A stretch of DNA of 50,234 nt. It comes from Lysinibacillus sp. FJAT-14745. GTDB lineage: Bacteria > Bacillota > Bacilli > Bacillales_A > Planococcaceae. Below, one piece after another: positions 15,556-25,209 of this stretch (position 1 is its first letter; each line of letters opens with the position of its first letter). The notes under the pieces are model-generated. The model saw only the letters and a list, made by a program, of their open reading frames with translations. It had not been told where the DNA came from and ran no database searches. Position numbers and translations under genes: made by a program. The DNA is taken from the NCBI RefSeq assembly GCF_001275675.1, contig NZ_LITM01000015.1, positions 135,205-185,438 of the forward strand. The letters run 5' to 3'.

Positions 15556-15900
15556 TTAAGACAACATCGTTATTCTTTTACAAGCTATTTTTGCTGCTGG
15601 CATTTGAACACCAGCCCCAAGAGCTGCTTCTACTGATTCTCCCCAAGAGCCACTGCTAGCCTTAATTTCGTTCCCTGCTGTCAAAACTCCCTCTGCTACA
15701 ATTTCAACACAATCATAATAGTCTGGATTAGGATTACTTTCAAGATACTGTGCAGCTAATTCGTCTGCTTTCTTTTGTATTGAAAGTCGACCTTGTTCAG
15801 CCAATGAACTAAAAATACTTTCAGCTTGCCCACCAAAATGTACTATTTCGTCGTTAATGTCTTGACCAGTACGATGTATTTCTCCCATTTCAGATGACAT
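15556..15900 (-). CDS. Hypothetical protein
   Basis: 114 residues from ATG 15900, with GGGAGGA 7 bases upstream. The first 60 residues are helical and polar (EMGEIHRTGQDINDEIVHFG, SSLAEQGRLSIQKKADELAA). The second half is smaller and Ala/Gly-rich (GNEIKASSGSWGESVEAALG). No signal or membrane segment. The size and helical head vaguely resemble T7SS/LXG-associated small proteins, without a WXG motif in the right place. I do not recognise it. Its own terminator lies just downstream. Confidence 0.6.
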   Translation of the reverse strand: MSSEMGEIHRTGQDINDEIVHFGGQAESIFSSLAEQGRLSIQKKADELAAQYLESNPNPDYYDCVEIVAEGVLTAGNEIKASSGSWGESVEAALGAGVQMPAAKIACKRITMLS

Positions 15901-15984
15901 ATATAGTCCTCCCAATCCTTGAAATTTGAACTTTTTAAGTTCACAAATATTTTATCCAACTGAGATTGATCTTATCCATCAACA

Positions 15985-16248
15985 ACTATACAACTTTTCG
16001 ACTTGCAATTCTGAAGTTCCTTATAATTTTCTTGTGAACGATAACTCTCCTTTTTTACGATAATGGGATGATTTTGTACTGATAATAATTATTGATTAAT
16101 ACGCTATCTGGAGGTTTTATACTTGCAACTGCAAGCTGCCATTGATGAATTTGTTTTGTATATCGAGATTAAAAAAATTACTCGATTAATACAGTCACTA
16201 GTTATGAATACGATTTACAACTCTTCTTAACCTTTTTAACGGATCATG
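15985..16248 (+). pseudogene. Recombinase element, copy 2 (upstream region and N-terminus only)
   Basis: From ACTTTTCGACTTGC onward it matches 2740-2990: the GAACGATAACTCTCC and TACGATAATGGG motifs, GGAGG, the TTG start (about 16123) and the N-terminal coding part with one deleted base. It stops at CGGATCATGG, exactly where the ABC ATPase gene ends on the other strand. Confidence 0.75.
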
Positions 16249-17161
16249 GCTTGCTATCTTCATGATAATACATGGAATACAAATCATGTAATGTAACTTT
16301 CCCAAATGCAAAATCCACCACATTTCTCTCAACTAAAAAAGATGTAAGCGAACTTAATAAACTTGGATCAGAACTTGGTAAATGAAGTAGTGACATTCCG
16401 TTTGTAAGTGTTTGAAGTTTTATGTTTGGAAATAGCTCGTGAAGTTGTTTTTTGGTATCATTCTCCATATTTTTCACTCGAATAGTTTTAATATGCGCTT
16501 GACTAAATCCTTCTATTACTTGATTGGTATCAACTAGCTTTCCTTCGTTAAATAAGAAAATTCGGTCTGCGTATTTCTCTAAATTATCAAGTAAATGGGA
16601 GGCAATAATAATAATCTTACCTTCAGCCTTTTTCTTTACTAATATTTTCGAAATAATTTCTACATTATTTGGATCAAGTCCGTTCATTACTTCGTCCATC
16701 ATCATAATTTCTGTATTTGAGACAATTTGCATGGCAAAGCATAAACGCTGGCGCATACCAAGGGAATACGTGCCTGTTTTTTTATTCACATAATGCCCCA
16801 TATTTAATGCTTCGATTGTTTCGTCAATCAGTTTTAAATCGGATTGCCACATTGTTGCAAACATATTCAAATGCTCGCGCCCACTTAGGTGATTGTACAA
16901 GTCACTCTGGTCTGGCATCATCGACACGAATTTATGAATTTTTACTTCATTTGATTTATTCGAGTAACTTAGGCCATCTTTAAATACTACCTTTCCTTTC
17001 ATAGGTTTCACATAATTCATTAACACATTCATAAATGTGGATTTCCCCGTTCCATTTGGTGCAACGAGCCCGATCATTTCACCTTTTTCAAATGTCATTG
17101 AAATATCATTTAACACTATATTTTCCCTAAATTGCACGGTAATATTTTGAACCTCAAGCAT
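16244..17161 (-). CDS. ABC transporter ATP-binding protein
   Basis: 305 residues. Walker A is APNGTGKST (about 34-42), the signature is YSLGMRQRL, Walker B is EIMMMDEVMNGLDP and the H-loop His is in IIASHL. A C-terminal extension of about 90 residues follows the nucleotide-binding domain, as in ABC-2 exporters of the bacteriocin-immunity or Na+/drug type. It is third in a minus-strand operon after two permeases with short gaps, and has AGGCG-type ribosome text upstream. The last codons SKP and the stop run into recombinase relic copy 2, so the native C-terminus may have been altered. Substrate unknown. Confidence 0.9.
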   Translation of the reverse strand: MLEVQNITVQFRENIVLNDISMTFEKGEMIGLVAPNGTGKSTFMNVLMNYVKPMKGKVVFKDGLSYSNKSNEVKIHKFVSMMPDQSDLYNHLSGREHLNMFATMWQSDLKLIDETIEALNMGHYVNKKTGTYSLGMRQRLCFAMQIVSNTEIMMMDEVMNGLDPNNVEIISKILVKKKAEGKIIIIASHLLDNLEKYADRIFLFNEGKLVDTNQVIEGFSQAHIKTIRVKNMENDTKKQLHELFPNIKLQTLTNGMSLLHLPSSDPSLLSSLTSFLVERNVVDFAFGKVTLHDLYSMYYHEDSKP

Positions 17162-17172
17162 CTTTTCGCCTC

Positions 17173-18384
17173 CTATTTAATTAGCTTAAATCGCTTATTT
17201 AATGCAATAAGTATCATTAAAAAAATGACAACCCCTGCTAGTCCGAGTAACAACTGTAATCCTAAAGTAAAATCTAATTGATCGTTCAAATAATAAAAAT
17301 TTCGCCTTTTTGAAATAATTTGTCCGACTTGAATGTAAGATGTCGGTAAGTTTTGAACATCCCAAAAATAGCCGACGTAACGGCTGGAATAAAAATTCTC
17401 GCCAAAAATAAGGAGCAAACCAACAGCGAAATTTACCATCTCGCTGCGGAAAATAATACTGCTTAATAGCACAACGTTGATAATGGCGATAAACCAGGTA
17501 ACAAGCAAAGTTAAGGATTGTACTAAAAACGTACCTAATGTCATCATTTCAAATTTACCATCCACACGCCAATCTAGATGAGCTGCATACACAGGAGATG
17601 GTAAATTGAAATTCCCAAAACCGGATTGTAAGCCTATGATCAAGATGCCAACTATAAGCGGTACAAATAATACCATGCTACCTAGTAGTGCAACGAACAT
17701 TTTCACAAGTAGCTTTTTCCAATCACTAATTGGAAATCCCTTTAAAATAGATGGATGACGTCGATCTTTTTTAACAATATCAATTGATAAAAGAAGTACA
17801 CAGACAATTAATATTATTGGAAGTACTCCCTTTAATAAGCGTTCGAACGTTTGAAGCCCTGTGCGTTGTTCAAAAATTTCATATGATAACTCATAATCTG
17901 CTTTCGAATAAGTATCATAACGGACAGCCTGCTCTAAATAGGCGTAAAAGGCATCATCTTCTGCATACTTGTTATTTTTTATAAAATACTTAGAGTTATA
18001 TGAAAATGCCTCATTCCTATATGTAATCGAGTTCGTTAAGTAGTACCAATCACGAGTTAAATCTGCATATTTTTTTAAATTCCCCTCATCTAATGCTTCT
18101 AATCTTTTTTTATCGATAGGGTTAATTTCCTTAAAAATTTCAATAGCATAAATAACGGAAGGATGAACATCAGTTAAATCTTGTCCTTCCATATGATGTA
18201 AAAATTCCTGACGTGTTAAATAGCGCGCCTCAATTTCATCATAGTCAACACTTTCAATCGGATTGTAAGTAGGTGCTATTTTAAATACATAAAAAAAGGT
18301 TGCAAAAGCAAGCAAAAAATAGATTGCTAAGTTTTTCTTATTTGTAAAAAACTGCTTGAATTCAAATTTAAAATAACTCCACAT
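17173..18384 (-). CDS. ABC-2 type permease
   Basis: 403 residues. One membrane helix near residues 17-35 (NLAIYFLLAFATFFYVFKIA) is followed by about 150 extracytoplasmic residues. A cluster of five hydrophobic helices starts near residue 185 (VLPIILIVCVLLLSIDI), and the last helix is LLLGLAGVVIFLMILIALNK. This is the ABC-2 exporter permease layout. It lies between a second permease (16 bases upstream) and the ATPase (11 bases downstream), so the transporter is probably a heterodimeric permease with one ATPase. It has no recognisable substrate signature. Confidence 0.85.
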   Translation of the reverse strand: MWSYFKFEFKQFFTNKKNLAIYFLLAFATFFYVFKIAPTYNPIESVDYDEIEARYLTRQEFLHHMEGQDLTDVHPSVIYAIEIFKEINPIDKKRLEALDEGNLKKYADLTRDWYYLTNSITYRNEAFSYNSKYFIKNNKYAEDDAFYAYLEQAVRYDTYSKADYELSYEIFEQRTGLQTFERLLKGVLPIILIVCVLLLSIDIVKKDRRHPSILKGFPISDWKKLLVKMFVALLGSMVLFVPLIVGILIIGLQSGFGNFNLPSPVYAAHLDWRVDGKFEMMTLGTFLVQSLTLLVTWFIAIINVVLLSSIIFRSEMVNFAVGLLLIFGENFYSSRYVGYFWDVQNLPTSYIQVGQIISKRRNFYYLNDQLDFTLGLQLLLGLAGVVIFLMILIALNKRFKLIK

Positions 18385-18400
18385 GCTTATAATACCTCCC

Positions 18401-19519
18401 TTATGCCCTTTTGATTTTTCCTGTTGAGAAAAATGTTTTAATAACGAATAACATTAATATGATACTTATAGACATGATGATTAAGCCTAAATTCATAGTA
18501 ATATCAACAGGCTTCGCTAAATCTACTGGTAAGCCTCGTAAAATATCATTGAAGTTCATGAAATTAAAAGGATTATAAGGGATTAAACTAATAAGAGATG
18601 GGAAAATCATCGGTAAAAAGAATAAAATAAAGTGTACAAATAATGTTAAATACATATTTTTCAGTAACACATTTAAAATAATCGACAACAGCATGACAAA
18701 AATTGAAATTACTATCATATAACCAATGCTCATCGCAATATATTGAATTGTAGATATTAAAGTGGCATTTCCTACATAGATCCCTACAGGCTCTATAGGG
18801 TTACCAAGCCCATTTATGATCCACAATGGAATTGCGCAAATAAATATGAGCAAAATGCTTGTAACTATGGATAAAAAAGCAATAATACATTTAGATAAAA
18901 TATAGTAATCAAATCGAACAGGAAAGCCCTGAATTATACTAGAATGCTCAAAGTCATCTAGTAAAATAGAACTTGTCTGGAAGCTAATAAATATGTACCA
19001 ACCTGCCCCAACGTGAAGAAAGAAAAATAATAAAAACGGCATGTATTGAAATAAATCTGATATTGTATCCTTCCCCTCATCAATCATCCTCTTAAAATAA
19101 AGATAGTCCATAGAATTTTGTAGTTTAGAAGGTAATAATTCTGCAACATTTTCGTATCCTTCTAATTCGAATGCCTTTTGTCTTAATGTTGCGAGTTGAA
19201 GTGAAGTCTCATAATACATAGATTGTTTGTCCAACGTTAAAGTTGCTATTTGTAAAGCAATTTTACTTTTTTGTTTAGTTAAATTTTTATATAAGTCGCT
19301 TCCGTCACCCATTTCTGAAGCATCTTTAACTTGAAACTTTGATAGTATAGCTTGTGCTGAATAAAAATCACCCTTTTTCTCGACAAGTTGATTACCTAGG
19401 GCTTGTGCATTTATATAAAACATAAAGCCAAAAACGATAATGATGACAGCGACTAGCGCGACTAAATTTTTCCTATTCGCCCGCTCAATAACTAGACCTA
19501 CTTTTAATGCTCTTAACAC
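18401..19519 (-). CDS. ABC-2 type permease, first gene of operon
   Basis: About 372 residues if started at the GTG at 19519, which has GGAGG 6 bases upstream. An in-frame ATG at 19525 touches that site and a GTG at 19534 precedes it. Architecture mirrors the next gene: TM1 (LVALVAVIIIVFGFMFYINA), an extracytoplasmic domain of about 120 residues, then five helices, including LIIMSISIILMLFVIKTFF at the end. GFPVRFDYYILSK here parallels GFPISDWKKLLVK in the partner, a shared cytoplasmic loop that suggests an old duplication. Confidence 0.85.
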   Translation of the reverse strand: MLRALKVGLVIERANRKNLVALVAVIIIVFGFMFYINAQALGNQLVEKKGDFYSAQAILSKFQVKDASEMGDGSDLYKNLTKQKSKIALQIATLTLDKQSMYYETSLQLATLRQKAFELEGYENVAELLPSKLQNSMDYLYFKRMIDEGKDTISDLFQYMPFLLFFFLHVGAGWYIFISFQTSSILLDDFEHSSIIQGFPVRFDYYILSKCIIAFLSIVTSILLIFICAIPLWIINGLGNPIEPVGIYVGNATLISTIQYIAMSIGYMIVISIFVMLLSIILNVLLKNMYLTLFVHFILFFLPMIFPSLISLIPYNPFNFMNFNDILRGLPVDLAKPVDITMNLGLIIMSISIILMLFVIKTFFSTGKIKRA

Positions 19520-19726
19520 CGGCATCCTCCTCACTTTTTAATGAAAGCATTTACAATACATGTTAAGGTATTGTGGATATTTTTTCAATTTTTAGATTTT
19601 TAAAGTTTGATATTAAGTTTGTATATGTAGAATATTCAATTGTTTGATTAAAGCAGGTATCTTATTACAGAGTGAAGAATTACTTAACTTATATGGGGAT
19701 ATGATCAATTCAGAGGTGATGATAAG

Positions 19727-20104
19727 GTGAAAATAAAGTCAATTTTGTTTTTATTTATTTGTTCTATATGCTTAGTAGCTTGTAATAGTACTAAAGTAAC
19801 AACAAAAACTATAGAAATTCAAGAATTAATTAATTTCGAAGAAGTAAAACCCGACACATTACAATTAATATCTGATGCGAAAGATATTAAAATTATAGAG
19901 AAAACATTTAAAAAAGCTAGAAAATTCGGTGAAGTAGATAACAAAATAGTTCCGTAATATAAGATCAAACTAAACGATGATGAATTCTATTTATGGATTG
20001 ACAATACAATTACAGGGACAATAGCAAACGTAAATAATAGAAATATGTTTTACAATATCCTAGCTACCGACGAATTTAAAAAGGCCATTAATTATCAAGA
20101 ATAA
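19727..20104 (+). pseudogene. Small lipoprotein paralogue (copy 2) with one nonsense codon
   Basis: From the GTG at 19727 (AGAGGTGAT upstream) it encodes a lipoprotein signal (FICSICLVACNS) and matches the intact copy at 31007 throughout. At codon 77 the intact gene has CAA and this copy TAA (a single C to T change). The same frame then continues with YKIKLNDDEFYLWIDNTITG through NILATDEFKKAINYQE and a proper stop. A 76-residue truncated lipoprotein may still be made. Confidence 0.85.
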
Positions 20105-20157
20105 AAATAAATTACTTCCTAAAAAAATGATCAAAGCATTCTTTCTGTTAGAATGAA

Positions 20158-20202
20158 AAAAGAGCATGGCCTTTACTTTATGTAATAAAATCATGCTCTT
20201 TA
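20158..20202 (+). terminator. Terminator of lipoprotein copy 2
   Basis: AAAGAGCATG pairs with CATGCTCTTT. The loop CCTTTACTTTATGTAAT is similar to that at 31491. Confidence 0.75.
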
Positions 20203-20204
20203 AG

Positions 20205-20654
20205 TAATTATTGGATCTACGTCAAGATTTTAGACACACTCAAGTTAATTTTTTGTGTTGCGCAACATCCATTTTTGGAGTGTTCCACATCCCGAGTAGC
20301 CCGTCAAAGTGAAAAGAGCCTTTGACCGCCTACTCGGGATATAGAGCGGAAAATGCATAGAAGTTGCGCCCGAAAAATGTGGAGGGGTAGATTTCTTTGT
20401 CCCCTTTTCACGCTGCTGCTTGGCACATTTTCTCATACGCATCAGGTGTGAAACAAACGTGCAGTTTCAAAGTGGCTGTAGCGCGTTCGGTATACTTCTT
20501 CTTTTTTGAGTGTTGCGTGAAATGATTCGATGCACGCATTGTCATATGGGCACCTTTTCGACTGAATGATGGGACCATTTCGTATTTCTGTAAGCGACGT
20601 GGAACTGACCAAGAGGACGCTTATACATTCGAAAAAGTCCCGAATACGCTTCAT
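20205..20654 (-). pseudogene. IS3-family transposase 3' fragment and IS end
   Basis: The frame from 20654 includes CPYDNACIESFHATLKKEEV and YRTRYSHFETARL, the conserved C-terminal part of IS3-type orfB transposases (DDE glutamate region). It then degenerates. At 20215-20240 the sequence TGTCTAAAATCTTGACGTAG is like the ends of IS150-group elements. It starts immediately after the helicase stop codon. An inserted palindrome (20289-20340) sits inside. Inactive. Confidence 0.7.
20289..20340. repeat. Long GC-rich hairpin
   Basis: Two 21-base arms (ATCCCGAGTAGCCCGTCAAAG and its near complement, 19 of 21 pairing) enclose 10 bases. A related hairpin with GGGCTACTCG lies at 31593-31646. Probably a REP-like intergenic repeat. 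Confidence 0.6.
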
Positions 20655-22811
20655 TTAATCTTCCATCGTTTCTAAATAGCCTTGCTGTAAACATGTATCC
20701 GTCAAAAACTTCTTAAACCCCGTAGCAAATGACAATTCAATCGTGCTACTCGTAACGGCTAATATTTCCCCTTCTCCCAAAATCACATGCTTTACTTTTG
20801 AACCAACGATTAACGCTGACTCGGTTGTAATCGTCCGCTCATTACGATATTGCTTCGGTGCTTTCTTCGGACTTTTCGGCGCTTTCTTTGGCAATTCCTG
20901 CGGTGAGACGATTTGTTTTAATGCCTTCATGAAAATCGAAGGCACCACACTTGTTTTAAAGCGCTTATTATACGAAATTAACTCCAAATGGCTAATCGCA
21001 CGCGTGATACCGACATAAAAGAGTCGCGTTTCTTCTTCGATTTCTTCTTCCGCCTCACTAGGTAAAATTCCCTCAATCAAGTCAATCAAATACACATGGT
21101 CAAATTCCAAGCCTTTTGAACTGTGCAATGTTGTCAATGTAATTGCATTCAATTCATTTTTCATATGAGAAGAACGTGCTAAATTTTCAAGGTGCTTCAA
21201 ACGACCCGCAAATTCGGTCATCGTCGTCGTATGACGAGCAATTAAACCAAGTACATCCACAATATCCAGTAAATTTTCATAATTAAATCCGAGATTCTCA
21301 CTCATTTTCATTAAGGTACGCTCATACCCAAAGTCATAACGGATATGCTCGAGCATGGCTGTTGGCGTCGTTTTATCAAATTGAATGCTATCATATGTTT
21401 TGCGAATCCGTTTAATATATTCAGGCTGATAATCCTTTAACTCAACATGCTCTAACAACTGTGTGAAAACACAGCCATCCTCCGGCACTTTCTGTAGCGC
21501 CTTCAATTGCGTTGGTGTAATATAAGCATTCATTTTTCTGTAAACTTTTTCAAATACCGTGATATTTTTTGTATTGTACGCTAGACGCATGAAGTTCATA
21601 ATATCCTCCACGACCCAATGCGTGAAAAAGCGAATCGTGGAATCTTTCATATAGAAAGGCAAACCTGCTCTGTCAAACGCATCCATAAGCGGAATGGCTG
21701 ACGTATTATTTCGATATAAAATAGCCGTTGAGCCGCGCTTAGACAGATTTTTCAATTGGTCCACTAAATATTTGTCCTGTAAATTGTAATTCTCTAGGAT
21801 TTTAAACGAGATTGGCTCTGCTGCAGGATTTTCCGTAAACATTTGTTTGTTATAACGCTTTTTATTTCGCTGAATGAATATATTGGCTGGCTCTACAATC
21901 GTTGCAGATGAACGATAGTTTTGCGTCATAAGTAAAACATGCGCCTCCGGATAGATCTTTCGGAAATTTAACAAATAATCTGGCTCTGCACCGCGCCAGC
22001 TATAAATGGCCTGATCCTCATCTGCAACGACGCATAAATTTTGATGGACTGCGACGAGCTTCGCGATGATCGCATGTTGAACTGGAGATGTATCCTGACT
22101 TTCATCCGTTAAATAAAAATCGTAGCGGCGTTGGTATTGCGCCAACACCTCTCGATTTTTCGTAAAAATATCATTCGCCATTAATAGCATATCGTCAAAA
22201 TCAATTAACAAACGGTCACTACCTGTACGTTTATATTCCTCATAACGTTGTAAAATCTCGACTTTTCTTGGCACCTTTACTTCTGGCATTGCCCATTCTT
22301 GTTCTGGCAGCATTTTATTTTTGATAAACGTTATGTACGTCAGTAGCTCGTCTAACTGATCTTCTGTAATTTTTGAGCCATTTAATTGTTCAAAAATCTC
22401 GCGAAGCACTCGTTTTTTTGAAACAACACCAGGCTTGTCCGATTCTTCAATGATGCCGTACGAAATGCCCTGACGTTCAAGAGTCTGCCGCACAACTTGA
22501 AATGCTAAACTATGAATCGTCGAAAAATCAACCGGTGGCAAATGCGGGAAAAACTTTGCAAAACGGGCCTTCATATCACCGGCCGATGCCTTACTAAACG
22601 TGACAGCCTTTATGCGAGAGGGATTCACACCAAGCGCCTCAATCATATAGCCAATACGCATAATAATCGTCGTCGTTTTTCCTGAACCTGGAGATGCCAA
22701 TAGTAATAGCGGGCCATTCGTTTGTAACACCGCCTGCGTCTGCACTTCATTTAGACGAACGCCAAGTGAACGCTCCTTTTCCTCAAAAAACGCTTTTTGC
22801 GCTCCATTCAT
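20655..22811 (-). CDS. UvrD/Rep-type ATP-dependent DNA helicase
   Basis: 718 residues; unwinds DNA 3' to 5' in repair or recombination. Superfamily-1 motifs are all visible: the Q-motif LNEVQTQAVL, Walker A SPGSGKTT (about 40-47), Ia TFSKASAGDM, II YLTDESQDTSP, III VADEDQAIYSWRGA, IV QNYRSS, V TLHSSKGLEFDHVYLIDLIE and VI RLFYVGITRA. A C-terminal tail of about 110 residues has a Lys/Pro-rich linker and a small beta domain (VGSKVKHVILGEGEILAVTS) like that of UvrD/PcrA C-termini. It resembles the YjcD type of Bacillus. GGAGCGAT precedes the ATG. It stands alone, and an IS3 relic abuts its stop. Confidence 0.92.
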   Translation of the reverse strand: MNGAQKAFFEEKERSLGVRLNEVQTQAVLQTNGPLLLLASPGSGKTTTIIMRIGYMIEALGVNPSRIKAVTFSKASAGDMKARFAKFFPHLPPVDFSTIHSLAFQVVRQTLERQGISYGIIEESDKPGVVSKKRVLREIFEQLNGSKITEDQLDELLTYITFIKNKMLPEQEWAMPEVKVPRKVEILQRYEEYKRTGSDRLLIDFDDMLLMANDIFTKNREVLAQYQRRYDFYLTDESQDTSPVQHAIIAKLVAVHQNLCVVADEDQAIYSWRGAEPDYLLNFRKIYPEAHVLLMTQNYRSSATIVEPANIFIQRNKKRYNKQMFTENPAAEPISFKILENYNLQDKYLVDQLKNLSKRGSTAILYRNNTSAIPLMDAFDRAGLPFYMKDSTIRFFTHWVVEDIMNFMRLAYNTKNITVFEKVYRKMNAYITPTQLKALQKVPEDGCVFTQLLEHVELKDYQPEYIKRIRKTYDSIQFDKTTPTAMLEHIRYDFGYERTLMKMSENLGFNYENLLDIVDVLGLIARHTTTMTEFAGRLKHLENLARSSHMKNELNAITLTTLHSSKGLEFDHVYLIDLIEGILPSEAEEEIEEETRLFYVGITRAISHLELISYNKRFKTSVVPSIFMKALKQIVSPQELPKKAPKSPKKAPKQYRNERTITTESALIVGSKVKHVILGEGEILAVTSSTIELSFATGFKKFLTDTCLQQGYLETMED

Positions 22812-23095
22812 ATCAATCGCTCCGTTCTAAAAAATCTATTCGTTATTATACCAAAAGATGATGATTCATCCGAGGAAAGCCGCACAATTTTAAAGTAAAG
22901 AAAGAATAAATGTAAGCGTCAAATAGCGCCCACCTGTTGTTTAGGGGGCGCTACTGTTATCATAATTTAAATCATTATTTTTTCGGCACCTTAAAGATAG
23001 TCAGAAACTTCTCTGATCTGAGCATGAGCGTATCTAACGCTGCGATGTCCTGCACATCGATTAATTGTAGTTGCTCTAGCGTATTGATAACTATT
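22812..23095. other. Intergenic with a small gene scrap
   Basis: On the minus strand 22975-23090 reads KIVINTLEQLQLIDVQDIAA then LDTLMLRSEKFLTIFKVPKK and a stop. It is a protein-like tail with no start, which I cannot name. At 22924-22953 TAGCGCCC pairs with GGGCGCTA, a possible terminator. Confidence 0.35.
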
Positions 23096-24436
23096 TTACA
23101 ACCCAATACCCAATAGTTGAGATGGGCTCACTTTTTGAATTTGAACAAGTATGTCAAATGATTTACCTAATGATATATCAACAGTTGTTGGTATATCAGG
23201 GCCTTCGGTAGTTATTCCGGAAAAAATTGGATGTTGTTCATTTAACCAAGTTTTTGTCACTCCGTTTGCCTTACGTAAATCAATAAAAAATTGGTCTTTT
23301 TTGACTTGTCCAAAGATGTAATTATAACTGTTTGGATCATCTGATTTTAATGTTCCATATGGGCCAAATTCATAGTTACTATTATATACATTATATCGTC
23401 CTTTATAAACAGATGTTCCAATAGATACATATCGTTTTCCATAATGTTCTGCTAAATGCTGCCCAGCTACTTTAGGGTATATAAAAGGAATCCTATTTGT
23501 TTTCGAAACGTGTCCATTATGTCCCCATACAATGGTTTTTCCTAAATGTTCTTCTGTCCACTTCGCATTTTCATACATTGCAATATCATGTTTCAAAAAA
23601 AGATCTGATGGTTTATCAGGAGTTGATGCTAACATTGTAGTAAACTGCTCAATAATACGGGCATTTTGTTTTATCCATTCGAACTCTTTGGATTTTCCAT
23701 TTAGATTACTTTTATTTTGTTCTAACAAAGCACTGATGTGTTTAGCGTCTGAAATATATTTTTCTTTATTTTCTTTCGTAAGGCCGCCAAAGGTATTAAT
23801 ATACTTTGTTACAGGAATAAGGCCATTTATCTTCTCTTCTACACTAGGCACAAGATCTGGATTGTTTCTTTTTATATATTCTAGTATATTATTATAAATA
23901 TTTTTGTTTACTGATTGTATATCCATCCCAATAACACGCACTTTAGATTTATGTTTTGGATCAGCATTATATTGTCGAATCCAGTCAATTAGATTTAATA
24001 TTTCTTGCGTGTTAAATTCAGGTGATAGATGTTGGCTTGGGTTCCCTTTACCAGTAAGAACATAACGATCAATTTCCAAAGCTCTGTCCCATCCCTCTTC
24101 TAAAACTAAGTTGGTAAAGCCCATTTCGGATACTAAATAATTAACAATGCGGTGTTTCATTGTAAAAACTTCATGAGCCCCATGCGTAGCTTCACCTAAA
24201 CCTACGATTGAAGCTGATCCTACCATATTCTTAAGTGGTTTTAAATCATTATGAGATGCAGTTGGATTAGTCGTTTTTAAAGGCTTTGCATGCACTTCTA
24301 ACCATTCCGCTATTTGATTTGTATGGTATGAAGCTGTAACAGAAACTTCTGTTTTCGAATTTGCATAAGTACTTCCTGTAAAATTAGTCAGTGTTATAGC
24401 AAAAGCACCAATTGCAATAATTATTTTCTTTTTCAT
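23096..24436 (-). CDS. Erythromycin esterase family protein (secreted)
   Basis: 446 residues with a Sec signal peptide (MKKKIIIAIGAFAITLTNFT to about residue 25). Erythromycin esterases hydrolyse the macrolactone ring. The active-site blocks are present: GLGEATHGAHE (Glu and His), VLEEGWDRALEIDRYV, VIGMDIQ and VWGHNGHVSK (His). Most of the family in Bacillus are of unproven activity, and secretion would be unusual for a resistance enzyme. The true substrate could be another ester or a related lactone. AGGAGG lies just upstream of the ATG. Monocistronic. Confidence 0.87.
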   Translation of the reverse strand: MKKKIIIAIGAFAITLTNFTGSTYANSKTEVSVTASYHTNQIAEWLEVHAKPLKTTNPTASHNDLKPLKNMVGSASIVGLGEATHGAHEVFTMKHRIVNYLVSEMGFTNLVLEEGWDRALEIDRYVLTGKGNPSQHLSPEFNTQEILNLIDWIRQYNADPKHKSKVRVIGMDIQSVNKNIYNNILEYIKRNNPDLVPSVEEKINGLIPVTKYINTFGGLTKENKEKYISDAKHISALLEQNKSNLNGKSKEFEWIKQNARIIEQFTTMLASTPDKPSDLFLKHDIAMYENAKWTEEHLGKTIVWGHNGHVSKTNRIPFIYPKVAGQHLAEHYGKRYVSIGTSVYKGRYNVYNSNYEFGPYGTLKSDDPNSYNYIFGQVKKDQFFIDLRKANGVTKTWLNEQHPIFSGITTEGPDIPTTVDISLGKSFDILVQIQKVSPSQLLGIGL

Positions 24437-24594
24437 AAAAACCTCCTAAAATACTTATTTATTAGTTTTTTGACATGGTCTAAGAGCTTTCGTTTAAATC
24501 ATTAATTCTCTTCTCACTGTTAAGATAAATTTATTCTAGTTCCTAAAACTCACTTATTTCTTAATAGATTCTTAATAAATCCTTAATTCACTCA

Positions 24595-25172
24595 ATTGCA
24601 CTTGTGAAGTTCCTTATAATTTTCATGTGAACGATAATGGGTTTTATTTGTACAAATAATGGATTATCGTTTATACATTATCTGGAGGTTTTATACTTGC
24701 AACTGCATGCTGTCATTGATGAATTTGTATTGTATATTGAGATTGAAAAAAATACTCGATCAATACGGTCACGAATTATGAATACGATGTACAGTTCTTC
24801 TTATCCTTTTTAACGGACCATGTTGTTCAACCTGTTTAAATGAGATTACTAAAAACCAAGTACGTCGCTTTATCCAATATTTATTAGGATCATTAAATCA
24901 AAAAACTCGTTCGGTCAACCGAAAAATTTCTTCCTTAAAGTCTTTCACCAAATATTAAGAACACTACCTGAATTATGATTTTACGCACGGGATTGAATGA
25001 CCAAATACTGATGATAAACTCCCTGTTTATATGACATTAACGGATCTGCAACAGCTATTTGGCTATCTAGAATGCGGCCAATCACGTTTTTCGTTGCAAA
25101 ATGAGATCATGTTTAAATTGTTAGTAACAACAGGTCTGAGACGTTCTGAAATTGTTTCATTAACTGTCAAAG
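24595..25172 (+). pseudogene. Recombinase element, copy 3
   Basis: Begins TGAAGTTCCTTATAATTTTC as in copies 1 and 2, shows a shortened CGATAATGG region, GGAGG and a TTG start (about 24695). It then carries a heavily frameshifted recombinase through TLTDLQQLFGYLE and TTGLRRSEIVSLT. Text ends at TTAACTGTCAAAGTTGG, where a terminator hairpin takes over. The catalytic domain beyond the first Arg is missing. At several places it keeps the ancestral base where copy 1 has a stop. Confidence 0.8.
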
Positions 25173-25176
25173 TTGG

Positions 25177-25209
25177 CCAGGTACTCACCATTTATGATGA
25201 GTGCCTGGT
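25177..25209 (+). terminator. Terminator-like hairpin at the truncated end of recombinase copy 3
   Basis: CCAGGTACTCA pairs with TGAGTGCCTGG. The sequence closely resembles the hairpin after the CDF gene at 1679. Confidence 0.65.

Noticed and set aside
23532-23897. Plus-strand open frame of 121 codons within the erythromycin esterase gene
   Set aside because: Antisense shadow of a gene with complete family motifs; no ribosome site.
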